From assembly GCF_007004135.1 (NCBI RefSeq), contig NZ_VJMG01000030.1, positions 1 to 64,000 on the forward strand: 64,000 nucleotides of DNA, read 5' to 3'. The position numbers and the translations under genes are program-made. Under the pieces are notes generated by a model. The model was given only the letters and a program-made list of their open reading frames with translations. It had not been told where the DNA came from and ran no database searches. Source of the DNA: Affinirhizobium straminoryzae. Its GTDB lineage: Bacteria > Pseudomonadota > Alphaproteobacteria > Rhizobiales > Rhizobiaceae. Of this stretch, positions 1 through 9,055 are shown one piece after another; within the stretch, counting starts at the first letter, position 1, and each line of letters starts with the position of its first letter.

Positions 1-15
1 CTGAGCTACACCCGC
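1..15 (-). tRNA. tRNA 5' end, partial (probably tRNA-Gly)
   Basis: Read on the minus strand, the first bases of the window give a seven-base acceptor strand GCGGGTG, then T8-A9 and the D-stem start GCTCAG. This is the 5' end of a tRNA that continues to the left of the window. The start GCGGGTGTAGCTCAG is typical of bacterial tRNA-Gly, but the anticodon is outside the window, so the amino acid is an inference. Confidence 0.55.
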
Positions 16-355
16 GCATCGTTTCCAGGGAAGGAAGAAGTCTTCCCGCCGACCGGCAGCGCCAGTCGATGAGCGGCTCTCTAAGGGGTTCATCCCGGGG
101 TGTCAAGCAGGTTTCACGACAAAACCGTGACGTCATGCGCTTTCTTGGAGAGACCCCTCGAGGCACCCAAGGCATGCTGTGGACGGATCTATTTTCGTAT
201 TCACTCAAATGGCCGGAACCGCAGGGCTTTTCACCATCCGCCTTGCTTCGGACGACAAAAAAAATCAAAAAAACTTCACAAACCCTCTTGCGTCATTCCC
301 GCGATCCGCATAGATCACGGCCACCGACGCGGCGGACACGAACCGCACAGCGGAC
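16..355. other. Intergenic region between two divergent tRNA genes
   Basis: No credible gene is seen here; the short reading frames present have no ribosome binding site or recognisable product. The segment must hold the promoter of the leftward tRNA and that of tRNA-Val. It contains an A-rich patch (about 256-273) just before the candidate tRNA-Val promoter. Confidence 0.6.
288..316 (+). promoter_or_regulatory. Candidate sigma-70 promoter of tRNA-Val
   Basis: TTGCGT (288-293) and TAGATC (311-316) are separated by 17 bases and lie about 40 bases before the tRNA-Val 5' end, following an A-rich stretch. Both hexamers are imperfect matches, so this is a positional inference. Confidence 0.35.
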
Positions 356-431
356 GGGCGATTAGCTCAGTTGGTAGAGCGCCTCGTTTACACCGAGGAT
401 GTCGGGAGTTCGAGTCTCTCATCGCCCACCA
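356..431 (+). tRNA. tRNA-Val(UAC)
   Basis: A full cloverleaf of 76 bases with encoded CCA. Acceptor GGGCGAT pairs with ATCGCCC; the anticodon stem CCTCG/CGAGG encloses the loop TTTACAC, which gives anticodon TAC; the T loop is GTTCGAGTC-like. It decodes GUA/GUG-type valine codons. No tRNA-targeted integrase or duplicated 3' end is seen next to it. Confidence 0.97.
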
Positions 432-857
432 TTTTCCTCTATATAATTGTTTTCTTCGCTCCTTGGTCTTTGGCGCTCGGGCGCTTCAAGTGCGCGATGC
501 GGCGAGTGGCCCGTATATTGTCTGTCCAGCTGGTGTCTGTGACGGGTAGGTCCCGACGCCCCTCATCCGCTCACCGCTTGCTCGGCCAAGGCTCGCTGAG
601 GAGAGAAGCAATCCTTAAACGGGGTGGCCTGCAGAGCGATTGCCGGGACGGCGGAGACGCCTCCCCAACAAGTTCTGGACACGCAATTCAGCCTCTGGCA
701 CAAGCGCCATCGGAACGCGACCGCCGTTATCTTTAGAACGGGGTCGGGCGGCAGATTGACGTCACGTTGCTGTCACGAGAACACGTGACCGTTCCATTTA
801 ACCGGCGCATTCCACAGAACACATCCCTGTCGTGACACGACGGGGCGCTGCGACGCC
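432..857. other. Intergenic region between tRNA-Val and the epimerase gene
   Basis: No supported gene. It receives transcription from tRNA-Val on one side and from the epimerase on the other. Near its right end is a perfect 13-base palindrome, GTCGTG-A-CACGAC (829-841), flanked by C and G runs. It could help end the epimerase transcript but has no T tract. Confidence 0.5.
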
Positions 858-1877
858 TCACAGCTGCAGCGCAGCGCGATGATCGACATACCAGTCGATG
901 AAGGCGCTGACGCCCTCTTCCAGCCCGATTTCAGGCTTCCGCCCCGTCAATGCCATCAGGAGATCGGGGCTGGCATAGGTGCGTGGCACATCGCCCTGCT
1001 GCATGGGCAGCATTTTCCGGCGCGCGGGCTTGCCCAGCACCTTTTCGATGGTTTTCACGAAATCCATGAGACCGACGGGCTGGCCGCCGCCGATATTGAC
1101 GACGCGGAACGGCGCCTGATGGGACAGCGTATCGCAGACACCGGCGGCGGTAACGCGATTCGATTCGTTCGGCGCGATACGCGAGAGCGCAATGATTCCC
1201 GAGACGAGATCGTCGATATAGGTGAAATCGCGACTCATCAGGCCCTCGCCATAGATCTCGATCTCCTCGTCCTCCAGCATCGCCTTGACGAATTTGAAGA
1301 GCGCCATGTCCGGCCGGCCCCAGGGGCCGTAGACGGTGAAGAAACGGAAGGCGGTGGTCGGCAGGCGGTAGAGATGCGAATAGCTGTGCGCCATCAACTC
1401 CATCGCCTTCTTGCTGGCGGCATAAAAGGTGAGCGGCTCATCCGCCTTGTCGCTTTCGCCAAAGGGAATCTTGTCATTGGCGCCGTAGACGGATGAGGTG
1501 GAGGCGAGCATCAGGTGGCTGACACCGGCGTTTTTTGCCAGTTCCAGCACGTTCCAGGATCCGACGAGGTTCGAATCGAGATAGGCTTTGGGATTTTCCA
1601 GGCTGTAGCGCACACCCGCCTGCGCCGCGAGGTGGATGATCACGTCCGGCACGCCCTGCTCCAGCGTGCTCTCCAGCACGCGCTGGTCCTCCAGCATGCC
1701 GATGACAGGGCGGAAGGCGGGAAACTGCGCCAGCGCCGCGTGGCGGGCTTCCTTGAGGCGCAGATTGTAATAGGGCGTCATCCCGTCAAAGCCGGTGACC
1801 CGATGCCCCTCCTCCAGCAGACGGCGGGCAAGGTGAAAGCCGATAAAGCCCGCGGTTCCCGTGAGAAGGTAATGCAT
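858..1877 (-). CDS. lpsL: UDP-glucuronate 4-epimerase (NAD-dependent, SDR family)
   Basis: Extended short-chain dehydrogenase of 339 residues. It has the Rossmann motif TGTAGFIG (residues 6-13), the SDR catalytic Tyr152 and Lys156 (YAASK), and the upstream serine cluster STSS (about 127-130). This family converts UDP-glucuronate to UDP-galacturonate in the cytoplasm, supplying galacturonate for lipopolysaccharide or other surface polysaccharides; LpsL is the rhizobial member. A related nucleotide-sugar epimerase with another substrate is possible, because substrate choice cannot be read from motifs alone. It lies 137 bases downstream of the riboflavin transporter on the same strand but is probably transcribed separately. 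Confidence 0.85.
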   Translation of the reverse strand: MHYLLTGTAGFIGFHLARRLLEEGHRVTGFDGMTPYYNLRLKEARHAALAQFPAFRPVIGMLEDQRVLESTLEQGVPDVIIHLAAQAGVRYSLENPKAYLDSNLVGSWNVLELAKNAGVSHLMLASTSSVYGANDKIPFGESDKADEPLTFYAASKKAMELMAHSYSHLYRLPTTAFRFFTVYGPWGRPDMALFKFVKAMLEDEEIEIYGEGLMSRDFTYIDDLVSGIIALSRIAPNESNRVTAAGVCDTLSHQAPFRVVNIGGGQPVGLMDFVKTIEKVLGKPARRKMLPMQQGDVPRTYASPDLLMALTGRKPEIGLEEGVSAFIDWYVDHRAALQL

Positions 1878-2014
1878 GTCAGGTCTGTCTCCCTCTGTCG
1901 TGGCGGCGGATAGAAAAGCATTCCCGCCGCCATTGCAACCTCATGCGGCCCGGCTTTTGCGGACCGGGGCTGCGAAGGCGACATTCCCGATGGCTTGCGA
2001 AGGTCTGGCCTGCC

Positions 2015-2917
2015 TCAGGCGCCGGCGTCCCCCGCCCGCGCCTCCTTCAGCATCAGCGCCAGCGATGCGGAGAGAATCAGCAGTGCGCCGAGCCAGAGAT
2101 AGCCGCTCGGCGCATAGCCGAAGACCAGCCAGCCGGCGATCACGTTGAGCGGCAGCTTCAGATCATCGAAGGGCTGGACATAGGCGGCATCCGCCGCGTT
2201 GTAGGCGAGCGTCAGCAGATATTGCCCCAGCGCCGTCAACAGGCCTGCAGCAAGCAGCAGCCAGAGTGCTGCGCCGGACGGCAGGACAAAGCCTTCCGCC
2301 AGTGCCAGGCCTGCATTGATCGGCGTCAGCAGCACCAGCAGCCAGACGGTCACGGTTTCCGGTGCCTCGTGATGCGTCAGGTCCTTCATGATCAGCGAGG
2401 AACCGCCCCAGAGCAGGGCCGAGAGCACCGGAAGCAGCGCCGCCGCAGAAAACGTGTCCGACCACGGCTGCAGGATGATCATCGCCCCGACGAAGCCCGT
2501 CAGCGTTGCCAGCCACCGGTGCAGGCCGACTGTCTCGCCGAGGAACAGCCGCGCCCCGACAATGACGAAGAAGGGCGAGGTCATGACGAGCGCAATCGCC
2601 TGCCAGATCGGCACGGTGGCAAGCCCCGTAATCCAGGCCTGAACGCCGAGTGCCGCGAGCGCGACCCGCACCACATGCCGCCCCGGATAGCGGGTGCGCA
2701 TGGCAGACAGGCCGAGACGGCGCAAAAGCGGCAGCGAGATGACGAGCGCAAAGCCATATTGCCAGAAGGCCGTGGAGGCCGCCGGAAAGGCAAGCGTCAT
2801 GGCCAGCCGCTGGGTCGCGACATTGACCAGGGCGAAGGTGATGCCTGCCAGCACCATGTAGACGGCGCCCACAACGGCCCGCGAGCGGATCAGTGATGCG
2901 GCTTTCGAACTGTTCAT
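2015..2917 (-). CDS. ribN: Riboflavin transporter RibN (EamA/DMT family)
   Basis: Inner-membrane protein of 300 residues with about ten hydrophobic segments in two EamA repeats, typical of drug/metabolite transporters. Alone this fold says little about the substrate. However, a clear FMN riboswitch lies 130-280 bases upstream on the same strand, and RibN of Rhizobium leguminosarum is a riboswitch-controlled riboflavin importer of this family. The start at 2917 (M-N-S-S-K) follows an AAGGGA ribosome binding site; a longer frame reaching 3184 would translate the riboswitch and is rejected. The assignment joins family membership with riboswitch context; transport itself is inferred. Confidence 0.85.
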   Translation of the reverse strand: MNSSKAASLIRSRAVVGAVYMVLAGITFALVNVATQRLAMTLAFPAASTAFWQYGFALVISLPLLRRLGLSAMRTRYPGRHVVRVALAALGVQAWITGLATVPIWQAIALVMTSPFFVIVGARLFLGETVGLHRWLATLTGFVGAMIILQPWSDTFSAAALLPVLSALLWGGSSLIMKDLTHHEAPETVTVWLLVLLTPINAGLALAEGFVLPSGAALWLLLAAGLLTALGQYLLTLAYNAADAAYVQPFDDLKLPLNVIAGWLVFGYAPSGYLWLGALLILSASLALMLKEARAGDAGA

Positions 2918-3048
2918 GCCATTCCCTTTTCTGTCCGACCCTCTGACGCGATCAGGACGACGGGGATAGCCAGGCCAAACGGCATTGCAACGCCTGCCGC
3001 GGAAACGGCAAGACACAGGCGCGCATCCGACGATGACGCCCTTCCCCG

Positions 3049-3200
3049 CTCTCTTCCATCCGGACTGTAACCGTCGGCTCCGGAGTTCGACCGGATCTGC
3101 TGACCCCACGCCGACAGATCGGCACGGGCGCTTGCGGGCTTGCGACCCCTTTCCGGGTTGCCTACCGCCGGTGGGGATTTTCACCCCGCCCCGAGAACGC
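3049..3200 (-). promoter_or_regulatory. FMN riboswitch (RFN element)
   Basis: On the minus strand the conserved RFN blocks appear in order: GTTCTCGGGGCGGGGTGAAA, then CACCGGCGGTA, then GTCAGCAGATCCGG, then TCCGGAGCCGACGGTTACAG, ending GTCCGGATGGAAGAGAG. This is the six-helix FMN aptamer. It lies 131 bases before the ribN start codon. No hairpin followed by a T run is seen between aptamer and gene, so control of translation start (or Rho-dependent termination) is more likely than intrinsic termination; that part is inference. Confidence 0.96.
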
Positions 3201-3374
3201 TGCCGGAAAAACCGGCATGCCCATGGTTAGGGCAGCGGGCGGGGAATGGCAAGCGCCAACGGCACATCTTCAAATCCGAAGGCGGGTGGCCAAAACGAGA
3301 AAAGGCCCGACGCTGCCGCCGGGCCCTGAACCGTCACGCCGCAGCGCGGCGTGGCCTTGTCTTCGTCACAGCAA

Positions 3375-3650
3375 TCAGCTGTTGACGGCATCCTTGAGGC
3401 CCTTGCCGGCGGAGAACTTCGGAACGTTGCGAGCCGGAATATCGACTTCAGCGCCGGTCGACGGGTTGCGGCCCTTCGAAGCTTCGCGGCGGGATACGGA
3501 GAAGCTGCCGAAACCGGCAAGACGGATGTCGCCACCGTTCTTCAGTTCCGACTGAACGGTCTCGAACACGGCGTCGACAGCCGAAGCTGCATCAGCCTTG
3601 GAGAGACCAGCCTTTTCAGCCACTGCGGCGACCAGCTCGTTCTTGTTCAT
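3375..3650 (-). CDS. hupB: DNA-binding protein HU (beta type)
   Basis: Small basic nucleoid protein of 91 residues, the normal HU length, starting MNKNELVAAVAEKAGLSKA. The beta-arm signature is seen in GFGSFSVSRREASKGRNPSTG. HU dimers bend and compact DNA without strong sequence preference. The start at 3650 follows AAAGGGG; the longer frame to 3845 runs back through the lon terminator and is rejected. It lies downstream of lon in the same direction, a conserved neighbour pair in many proteobacteria, but has its own transcription unit because a terminator separates them. Confidence 0.97.
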   Translation of the reverse strand: MNKNELVAAVAEKAGLSKADAASAVDAVFETVQSELKNGGDIRLAGFGSFSVSRREASKGRNPSTGAEVDIPARNVPKFSAGKGLKDAVNS

Positions 3651-3778
3651 GTTTCCACCCCTTTCAATGGTTTCACATACATGGATCTGTCGGGGGCGAC
3701 TCTGATTTCGACGACCCCTTCGGACACTCAAAAGCGCCGCGATCGCCTGAAAAACAAGGGGCTTTAGCGAGTTTTCAC

Positions 3779-3810
3779 AAAAAAGGCCGGCAAAACGCCG
3801 GCCTTTTTGC
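3779..3810 (-). terminator. Rho-independent terminator after lon
   Basis: AAGGCCGGC and GCCGGCCTT form a perfect stem around a short AAAAC-type loop. The stem is flanked by A's on one side and T's on the other, so it can work in both directions. It lies just after the lon stop codon and before hupB. Confidence 0.9.
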
Positions 3811-3845
3811 TTTCGGCCTGTGGATACAACACAGGCTGTCATCAT

Positions 3846-6266
3846 TCAGTGGGCCAGAGAGGCCCCGGCATCATCGACGCCTTCCACGGTCGCAATGACC
3901 GGCGTTTCCACCGTGCCGTCCCATTCGATGGGTTCCGGCTGGCGCGTCAGCGCATGCTGCAGCACTTCCGACATCAGCGAGACCGGGATGATCTCCATGT
4001 TGTTCTTCACGTTGTCCGGAATGTCCGCCAGGTCCTTGGCATTCTCTTCCGGGATCAGAACCTTCTTGATGCCGCCCCGCAGAGCAGCCAGCAGCTTTTC
4101 CTTCAGGCCGCCGATCGGCAGCACGCGGCCGCGCAGCGTCACCTCGCCCGTCATCGCCACATCCTTGGAGACCGGAATGCCGGTCATGATGGAGACGATG
4201 GCCGTGGCCATGGCAATACCGGCCGACGGGCCGTCCTTCGGGGTTGCCCCTTCCGGCACATGCACGTGGATGTCCGACTTGTCGAACAGCGGCGGCTGGA
4301 TACCGAAATCGACGGCGCGCGAGCGGACGTAAGATGCCGCTGCCGAGATCGATTCCTTCATGACCTCCTTCAGGTTGCCGGTGACGGTCATGCGGCCCTT
4401 GCCGGGCATCATGACGCCTTCGATGGTGAGCAGTTCACCGCCGACTTCCGTCCAGGCCAGGCCCGTGACGACCCCCACCTGATCCTCGCGCTCGGCCTCG
4501 CCGTGGCGGAAGCGCGGAACACCGAGATAATCGTGGATGTTGGCGGCCGTGACCTCCACCGTCTTGGTCTTGCCCTTGATGATCTCGGTCACCGCCTTGC
4601 GGGCGAGCTTCATCAGTTCGCGTTCGAAGTTACGCACGCCGGCTTCGCGGGTATACTGCTGGATGACCGCCATCAGCGCATCGTCGCTGACGGAGAATTC
4701 CTCCGGCTTCAGCGCATGTTCCTTGATGGCCTTCGGCAGCAGGTGCCGCTTGGCGATCTCGCGCTTCTCGTCTTCCGTGTAACCGGCGATGCGGATGATC
4801 TCCATGCGGTCCATCAGCGGCGCCGGGATGTTCAGCGTGTTCGCCGTGGTGATGAACATCACGTCCGACAGGTCGTATTCCACTTCCAGATAGTGATCCA
4901 TGAAGGTGGAGTTCTGCGCCGGATCGAGCACTTCGAGCAGGGCCGAGGACGGATCGCCGCGGAAATCCATGCCCATCTTGTCGATTTCATCGAGCAGGAA
5001 GAGCGGGTTGGAACGCTTCGCCTTCTTCATCGACTGGATGACCTTGCCGGGCATCGAACCGATATAGGTGCGGCGGTGACCGCGGATCTCGGCCTCGTCA
5101 CGCACGCCGCCGAGCGCCATGCGCACATATTCGCGGCCGGTGGCTTTCGCGATCGACTGGGCGAGCGAGGTCTTGCCGACACCCGGAGGGCCGACGAGGC
5201 ACAGGATCGGGCCCTTGATCTTGGTGGCGCGCGCCTGCACCGCGAGATATTCGACGATGCGTTCCTTGACCTTGTCCAGGCCGTAGTGATCCTGCTCGAG
5301 GATCTTTTCGGCATTGTTGAGGTCGGCCTTGATCTTGGACTTCTTGTTCCACGGAATGGTGAGCAGCCAGTCGAGATAGTTGCGCACCACGGTGGCTTCC
5401 GCCGACATGGGGCTCATCTGCTTCAGCTTCTTCAGTTCCGCCTCGGCCTTTTCGCGGGCTTCCTTGGTCAGCTTCGTCTTGGAGATGCGGTCTTCCAGTT
5501 CGGCCATCTCGTCGCGGCCGTCCTCGCCCTCGCCGAGTTCCTTCTGGATCGCCTTCATCTGCTCGTTCAGATAGTATTCGCGCTGGGTCTTCTCCATCTG
5601 GCGCTTGACGCGCGAGCGGATGCGCTTTTCCACCTGCAGGACGGAAATTTCGCCTTCCATGAAGCCGAGCGCCTTTTCGAGGCGCATCTTCACGCTCACC
5701 GTTTCGAGCATCGCCTGCTTCTCGGTGATCTTGATGGAGAGATGCGAGGCAACCGTATCGGCAAGCTTGGAATAGTCGTCGATCTGGCTGGCGGCGCCCA
5801 CCACTTCCGGCGAAATCTTCTTGTTGAGCTTCACATAGTTCTCGAATTCCGAGACGACGGAGCGGGCCAGCGCCTCCACCTCGACGGAATCCTCTTCCGG
5901 CTCGGCGAGGACCTTCGCGGTCGCCTCATAGAAATCCTCGCGCGACGTGTAGGTATCGATCTTGGCGCGGGCGCGGCCTTCGACCAGAACCTTCACCGTG
6001 CCATCGGGCAGCTTCAGAAGCTGCAGGACATTGGCCACCGTGCCGACCTTGTGGATGGCGGACGGCGCCGGATCGTCGTCGCCGGCATTGATCTGGGTGA
6101 CAAGCATGATCTGCCTGTCGGAGCCCATGACTTCCTCCAGGGCGCGAATGGATTTTTCGCGGCCGACGAACAGGGGCACGATCATGTGGGGGAAGACCAC
6201 AATGTCGCGCAGGGGCAGAACCGGATAGGTATCACCGCCAGGTGCCGCAGACGCTGTATTCGTCAT
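3846..6266 (-). CDS. lon: ATP-dependent protease Lon
   Basis: Cytoplasmic AAA+ serine protease of 806 residues. The N-terminal substrate-binding LAN domain spans about 14-210, a coiled-coil region about 210-285, Walker [10 protein letters not shown] about 359-367, Walker B LLDEIDK about 424-430, and the protease domain carries the Ser681/Lys724 dyad (DGPSAG and GGLKEK). It degrades misfolded and regulatory proteins. The start at 6266 (MTNTAS) follows AAAGGAAATGAC; the upstream frame to 6365 is not needed. A heat-shock-like promoter lies about 70 bases upstream. Conserved neighbours are clpX upstream and hupB downstream. Confidence 0.98.
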   Translation of the reverse strand: MTNTASAAPGGDTYPVLPLRDIVVFPHMIVPLFVGREKSIRALEEVMGSDRQIMLVTQINAGDDDPAPSAIHKVGTVANVLQLLKLPDGTVKVLVEGRARAKIDTYTSREDFYEATAKVLAEPEEDSVEVEALARSVVSEFENYVKLNKKISPEVVGAASQIDDYSKLADTVASHLSIKITEKQAMLETVSVKMRLEKALGFMEGEISVLQVEKRIRSRVKRQMEKTQREYYLNEQMKAIQKELGEGEDGRDEMAELEDRISKTKLTKEAREKAEAELKKLKQMSPMSAEATVVRNYLDWLLTIPWNKKSKIKADLNNAEKILEQDHYGLDKVKERIVEYLAVQARATKIKGPILCLVGPPGVGKTSLAQSIAKATGREYVRMALGGVRDEAEIRGHRRTYIGSMPGKVIQSMKKAKRSNPLFLLDEIDKMGMDFRGDPSSALLEVLDPAQNSTFMDHYLEVEYDLSDVMFITTANTLNIPAPLMDRMEIIRIAGYTEDEKREIAKRHLLPKAIKEHALKPEEFSVSDDALMAVIQQYTREAGVRNFERELMKLARKAVTEIIKGKTKTVEVTAANIHDYLGVPRFRHGEAEREDQVGVVTGLAWTEVGGELLTIEGVMMPGKGRMTVTGNLKEVMKESISAAASYVRSRAVDFGIQPPLFDKSDIHVHVPEGATPKDGPSAGIAMATAIVSIMTGIPVSKDVAMTGEVTLRGRVLPIGGLKEKLLAALRGGIKKVLIPEENAKDLADIPDNVKNNMEIIPVSLMSEVLQHALTRQPEPIEWDGTVETPVIATVEGVDDAGASLAH

Positions 6267-6334
6267 GTCATTTCCTTTCACTCGTCCCGCTTGCGGGAGA
6301 CGGCCCGAAATCGATCCGGGTCTTTCTGTCCTCC

Positions 6335-6368
6335 CCAACGTGGAGGTTTTGAATGGGGTTTTCAAGCC
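6335..6368 (-). promoter_or_regulatory. Candidate RpoH (heat-shock) promoter of lon
   Basis: On the minus strand GGCTTGAAA (6360-6368) matches the -35 box of sigma-32 promoters. After 16 bases it is followed by CCACGTTGG (6335-6343), a partial match to the CCCCAT-type -10 box. Lon is a classic heat-shock gene. The -10 match is weak, so this remains a candidate. Confidence 0.4.
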
Positions 6369-6549
6369 TTGCGCACGCCAACGCCGGACAGATGCGGCCC
6401 AAGGCCAGAGACTTAACGCGGATTGCTTACGCGTGACTGGACGCCGTCATGCCGCCCGGATCATCGCGCCGGCACCGCCGGGCACCCAGAGGGCGAAAAG
6501 ACCGGCTCCGTCCTGCGGAGACCGGTCCAGCCGTTCAGGACAGGATTGC

Positions 6550-6572
6550 AAAAACCCCGTCCAAACAGGGGA
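6550..6572 (-). terminator. Probable terminator after clpX
   Basis: On the minus strand GTCCCC and GGGG enclose a short loop and are followed by TTTTTG. It lies about 40 bases after the clpX stop. The stem is short, so confidence is moderate. Confidence 0.55.
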
Positions 6573-6610
6573 CAGGGGAACCGCGGCTCCCTTGTCCGAA
6601 AGGCTTTGGA

Positions 6611-7891
6611 TCAGGCCGACACGTTGGCCTTTTCCTCCTGGCGATCCGCATAGATGTAGAGCGGGCGGGCCGTGCCGCGCACGACCTCTTCCGAAATCAC
6701 CACTTCGCGCACACCTTCCAGCGCCGGCAGTTCGAACATGGTGTCGAGCAGGATCTTTTCCATGATCGAGCGCAGCCCGCGGGCGCCGGTCTTGCGGATG
6801 ATCGCCTTCTTGGCGATCTCGCGGAGCGCGTCCTCGTGGAAGGTCAGTTCCACTTCCTCCATCTCGAACAGGCGCTGGTACTGCTTGACGAGCGCGTTCT
6901 TCGGCTCCGACAGGATCTGGATGAGGGCTGCCTCGTCGAGATCCTCCAGGGTGGCGAGCACCGGCAGACGGCCGATGAATTCCGGGATGAGGCCGAACTT
7001 CACCAGATCTTCCGGCTCAAGCTCGCGCAGCACCTCGCCGACGCGGCGGTCGTCCTGCGCCTTGACGGTAGCGGCAAAGCCGATCGAGGTCTTCTCGCCG
7101 CGCGCCGAGATGATCTTGTCGAGACCGGCGAAGGCGCCGCCGCAGATGAACAGGATGTTCGTGGTATCCACCTGCAGGAATTCCTGCTGCGGATGCTTGC
7201 GGCCGCCCTGCGGCGGAACGGAAGCAACCGTGCCTTCCATGATCTTCAGAAGCGCCTGCTGCACGCCCTCGCCCGACACGTCACGCGTGATCGACGGGTT
7301 GTCGGACTTGCGGCTGATCTTGTCGACTTCGTCGATATAGACGATGCCGCGCTGCGCACGCTCGACATTGTAGTCGGCGGCCTGCAGGAGCTTCAGGATG
7401 ATGTTTTCCACATCCTCGCCGACATAGCCGGCTTCCGTCAGCGTGGTGGCATCGGCCATCGTGAAGGGCACATCGATGATGCGCGCCAGCGTCTGCGCCA
7501 GATAGGTCTTGCCGCAGCCCGTCGGGCCAACCAGCATGATGTTCGACTTTGCCAGCTCGACATCGCTGTTCTTGGAGGCGTGGGCGAGACGCTTGTAATG
7601 GTTGTGCACGGCGACGGAGAGGATCTTCTTCGCCTGCTTCTGGCCGATGACATATTCATCCAGCACCTTGATGATGTCCTGCGGCGTGGGAACGCCATCG
7701 CGGGACGACTTCATCATGGAGCTCTTGTTCTCCTCGCGGATGATGTCCATGCACAATTCGACGCATTCATCGCAGATGAACACCGTCGGTCCGGCAATCA
7801 GCTTGCGGACTTCGTGCTGGCTCTTGCCGCAGAACGAACAATACAACGTATTCTTGGAGTCGCTGCCGTTGCTGCCGCTGACTTTGCTCAT
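6611..7891 (-). CDS. clpX: ATP-dependent Clp protease ATP-binding subunit ClpX
   Basis: AAA+ unfoldase of 426 residues that recognises tagged substrates and feeds them to ClpP. The N-terminal zinc-binding domain has Cys18, Cys21, Cys40 and Cys43; Walker A GPTGCGKT is at about 122-129; Walker B and sensor motifs follow ([10 protein letters not shown], then the [14 protein letters not shown] segment). The start at 7891 (MSKVSGSNG) follows GGAAGGGAAGTGAT; a start at 7912 would add only seven residues. It is encoded between clpP and lon in the same direction, the usual rhizobial order. Confidence 0.98.
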   Translation of the reverse strand: MSKVSGSNGSDSKNTLYCSFCGKSQHEVRKLIAGPTVFICDECVELCMDIIREENKSSMMKSSRDGVPTPQDIIKVLDEYVIGQKQAKKILSVAVHNHYKRLAHASKNSDVELAKSNIMLVGPTGCGKTYLAQTLARIIDVPFTMADATTLTEAGYVGEDVENIILKLLQAADYNVERAQRGIVYIDEVDKISRKSDNPSITRDVSGEGVQQALLKIMEGTVASVPPQGGRKHPQQEFLQVDTTNILFICGGAFAGLDKIISARGEKTSIGFAATVKAQDDRRVGEVLRELEPEDLVKFGLIPEFIGRLPVLATLEDLDEAALIQILSEPKNALVKQYQRLFEMEEVELTFHEDALREIAKKAIIRKTGARGLRSIMEKILLDTMFELPALEGVREVVISEEVVRGTARPLYIYADRQEEKANVSA

Positions 7892-8177
7892 ATCACTTCC
7901 CTTCCAGCACACCGCTCGCCCGTCACCCAGGCGCGGATCCTTCTCTTGCCGGCTGGCAGGGTCCTTCCGGACACCTGCCCGCTTCGCTACCGGGGATACT
8001 CTACCGGTGGGATGTTACCCGTCCCCGATCCGGTGGCAACGAAACCCCGTTTCGACCGAATGCTATGTCATAATAATTCAACACAGCCTTAATATGAACT
8101 ATTAGCGCGTTGCCCGCCAGATGAAAGCCCCGTTCTCGGTCACAACGGGGTGACGGCAGGCATGTTGCTCCGCATCA

Positions 8178-8807
8178 TCAGGCGGAGCCGCCTTCCAGTT
8201 CCAGACGCGAGGTCAGGACCTTGTCGACCACGCCCCATGCCAGCGCCTCGTCGCAATCCATGAAGTGGTCGCGGTCGAGGGTCTTTTCAACTTCCTCGTA
8301 GGTGCGACCGGTGTGCTTCACGTAAACGTCGTTCAGGCGTTTTTTCATCTTCAATATGTCACGAGCATGACGCTCGATATCCGACGCCTGACCCTGGAAA
8401 CCGCCAGACGGCTGATGGACCATGATGCGCGAGTTCGGCATGGCAAAACGCATGCCCTTCTCGCCAGCGGCCAGCAGCAGCGAACCCATCGAGGCAGCCT
8501 GGCCGATGCACAGCGTCGACACCGCAGGCTTGATGAACTGCATGGTGTCGTAGATCGACATGCCGGCGGTCACGACGCCGCCCGGCGAATTGATGTAGAG
8601 CGCGATTTCCTTCTTCGGGTTCTCGGCCTCGAGGAAGAGCAGCTGCGCGCAGACGAGCGAGGCCATATGATCTTCCACCGGACCGGTGAGGAAAATGATA
8701 CGCTCCTTCAGAAGGCGCGAGTAGATGTCGTAGGACCGCTCGCCGCGATTGGTCTGCTCCACAACCATCGGCACCAGGGCCATGGCGGTATCAACGGGAT
8801 TTCTCAT
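8178..8807 (-). CDS. clpP: ATP-dependent Clp protease proteolytic subunit ClpP
   Basis: Serine protease subunit of 209 residues with the complete triad: Ser106 (GQAASMGS), His131 (MVHQPSGG) and Asp180 (LDRDHF). ClpP forms a double heptamer that works with ClpX or ClpA. The start at 8807 (MRNPVDTAM) follows AAAGGAAC; the in-frame ATG at 8825 lacks a comparable site. The long gap to clpX (286 bases) suggests separate promoters. Confidence 0.98.
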   Translation of the reverse strand: MRNPVDTAMALVPMVVEQTNRGERSYDIYSRLLKERIIFLTGPVEDHMASLVCAQLLFLEAENPKKEIALYINSPGGVVTAGMSIYDTMQFIKPAVSTLCIGQAASMGSLLLAAGEKGMRFAMPNSRIMVHQPSGGFQGQASDIERHARDILKMKKRLNDVYVKHTGRTYEEVEKTLDRDHFMDCDEALAWGVVDKVLTSRLELEGGSA

Positions 8808-8880
8808 GGTGTTCCTTTGTTTCATCGGGCGCCCGACGGCGTTGCCGCGCCAGGAATCGTCTACAAATCGGTCAACTCCC

Positions 8881-8911
8881 TACATAGAGTGTTGCGGCCC
8901 CGTACTTCAAG
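8881..8911 (-). promoter_or_regulatory. Candidate promoter of clpP (heat-shock or housekeeping)
   Basis: On the minus strand CTTGAAG (8905-8911) and TATGTA (8881-8886) are spaced like -35 and -10 boxes, about 75 bases upstream of the clpP start. CTTGAA is the -35 core of alphaproteobacterial RpoH promoters; the pair could also be read by the housekeeping sigma factor. Confidence 0.45.
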
Positions 8912-9055
8912 ACGGCCCGGAGGATATCCTTAATCCGTGCCGCATGAAGCTAACAATTCGCAAACGGAGCAAAATCCGATTTTTATGATAAGGGCTTCTT
9001 TATATGGTTGCAGCCGTGCTACTGCTTCCAAAGCATAATTCGGAGATCTGACAAC

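Larger units (their letters stand above)
6267..6610. other. Intergenic region between clpX and lon
   Basis: No gene is supported. On the minus strand it holds the probable clpX terminator (6550-6572) and, nearer lon, a heat-shock-type promoter candidate (6335-6368). Confidence 0.6.

Noticed and set aside
356..431. Attachment site for a mobile element at tRNA-Val
   Set aside because: No integrase, no repeat of the tRNA 3' end and no foreign-looking genes nearby.
2918..3184. N-terminal extension of the ribN-type transporter
   Set aside because: The frame stays open upstream, but it translates the FMN riboswitch and has no start signal; the start at 2917 has a good ribosome binding site.
3807..6416. 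Long open frame (about 869 codons) on the plus strand over lon
   Set aside because: It is antisense to lon, rich in His, Asp and Arg from reversed codons, with no start signal or family. High-GC codon bias explains it.
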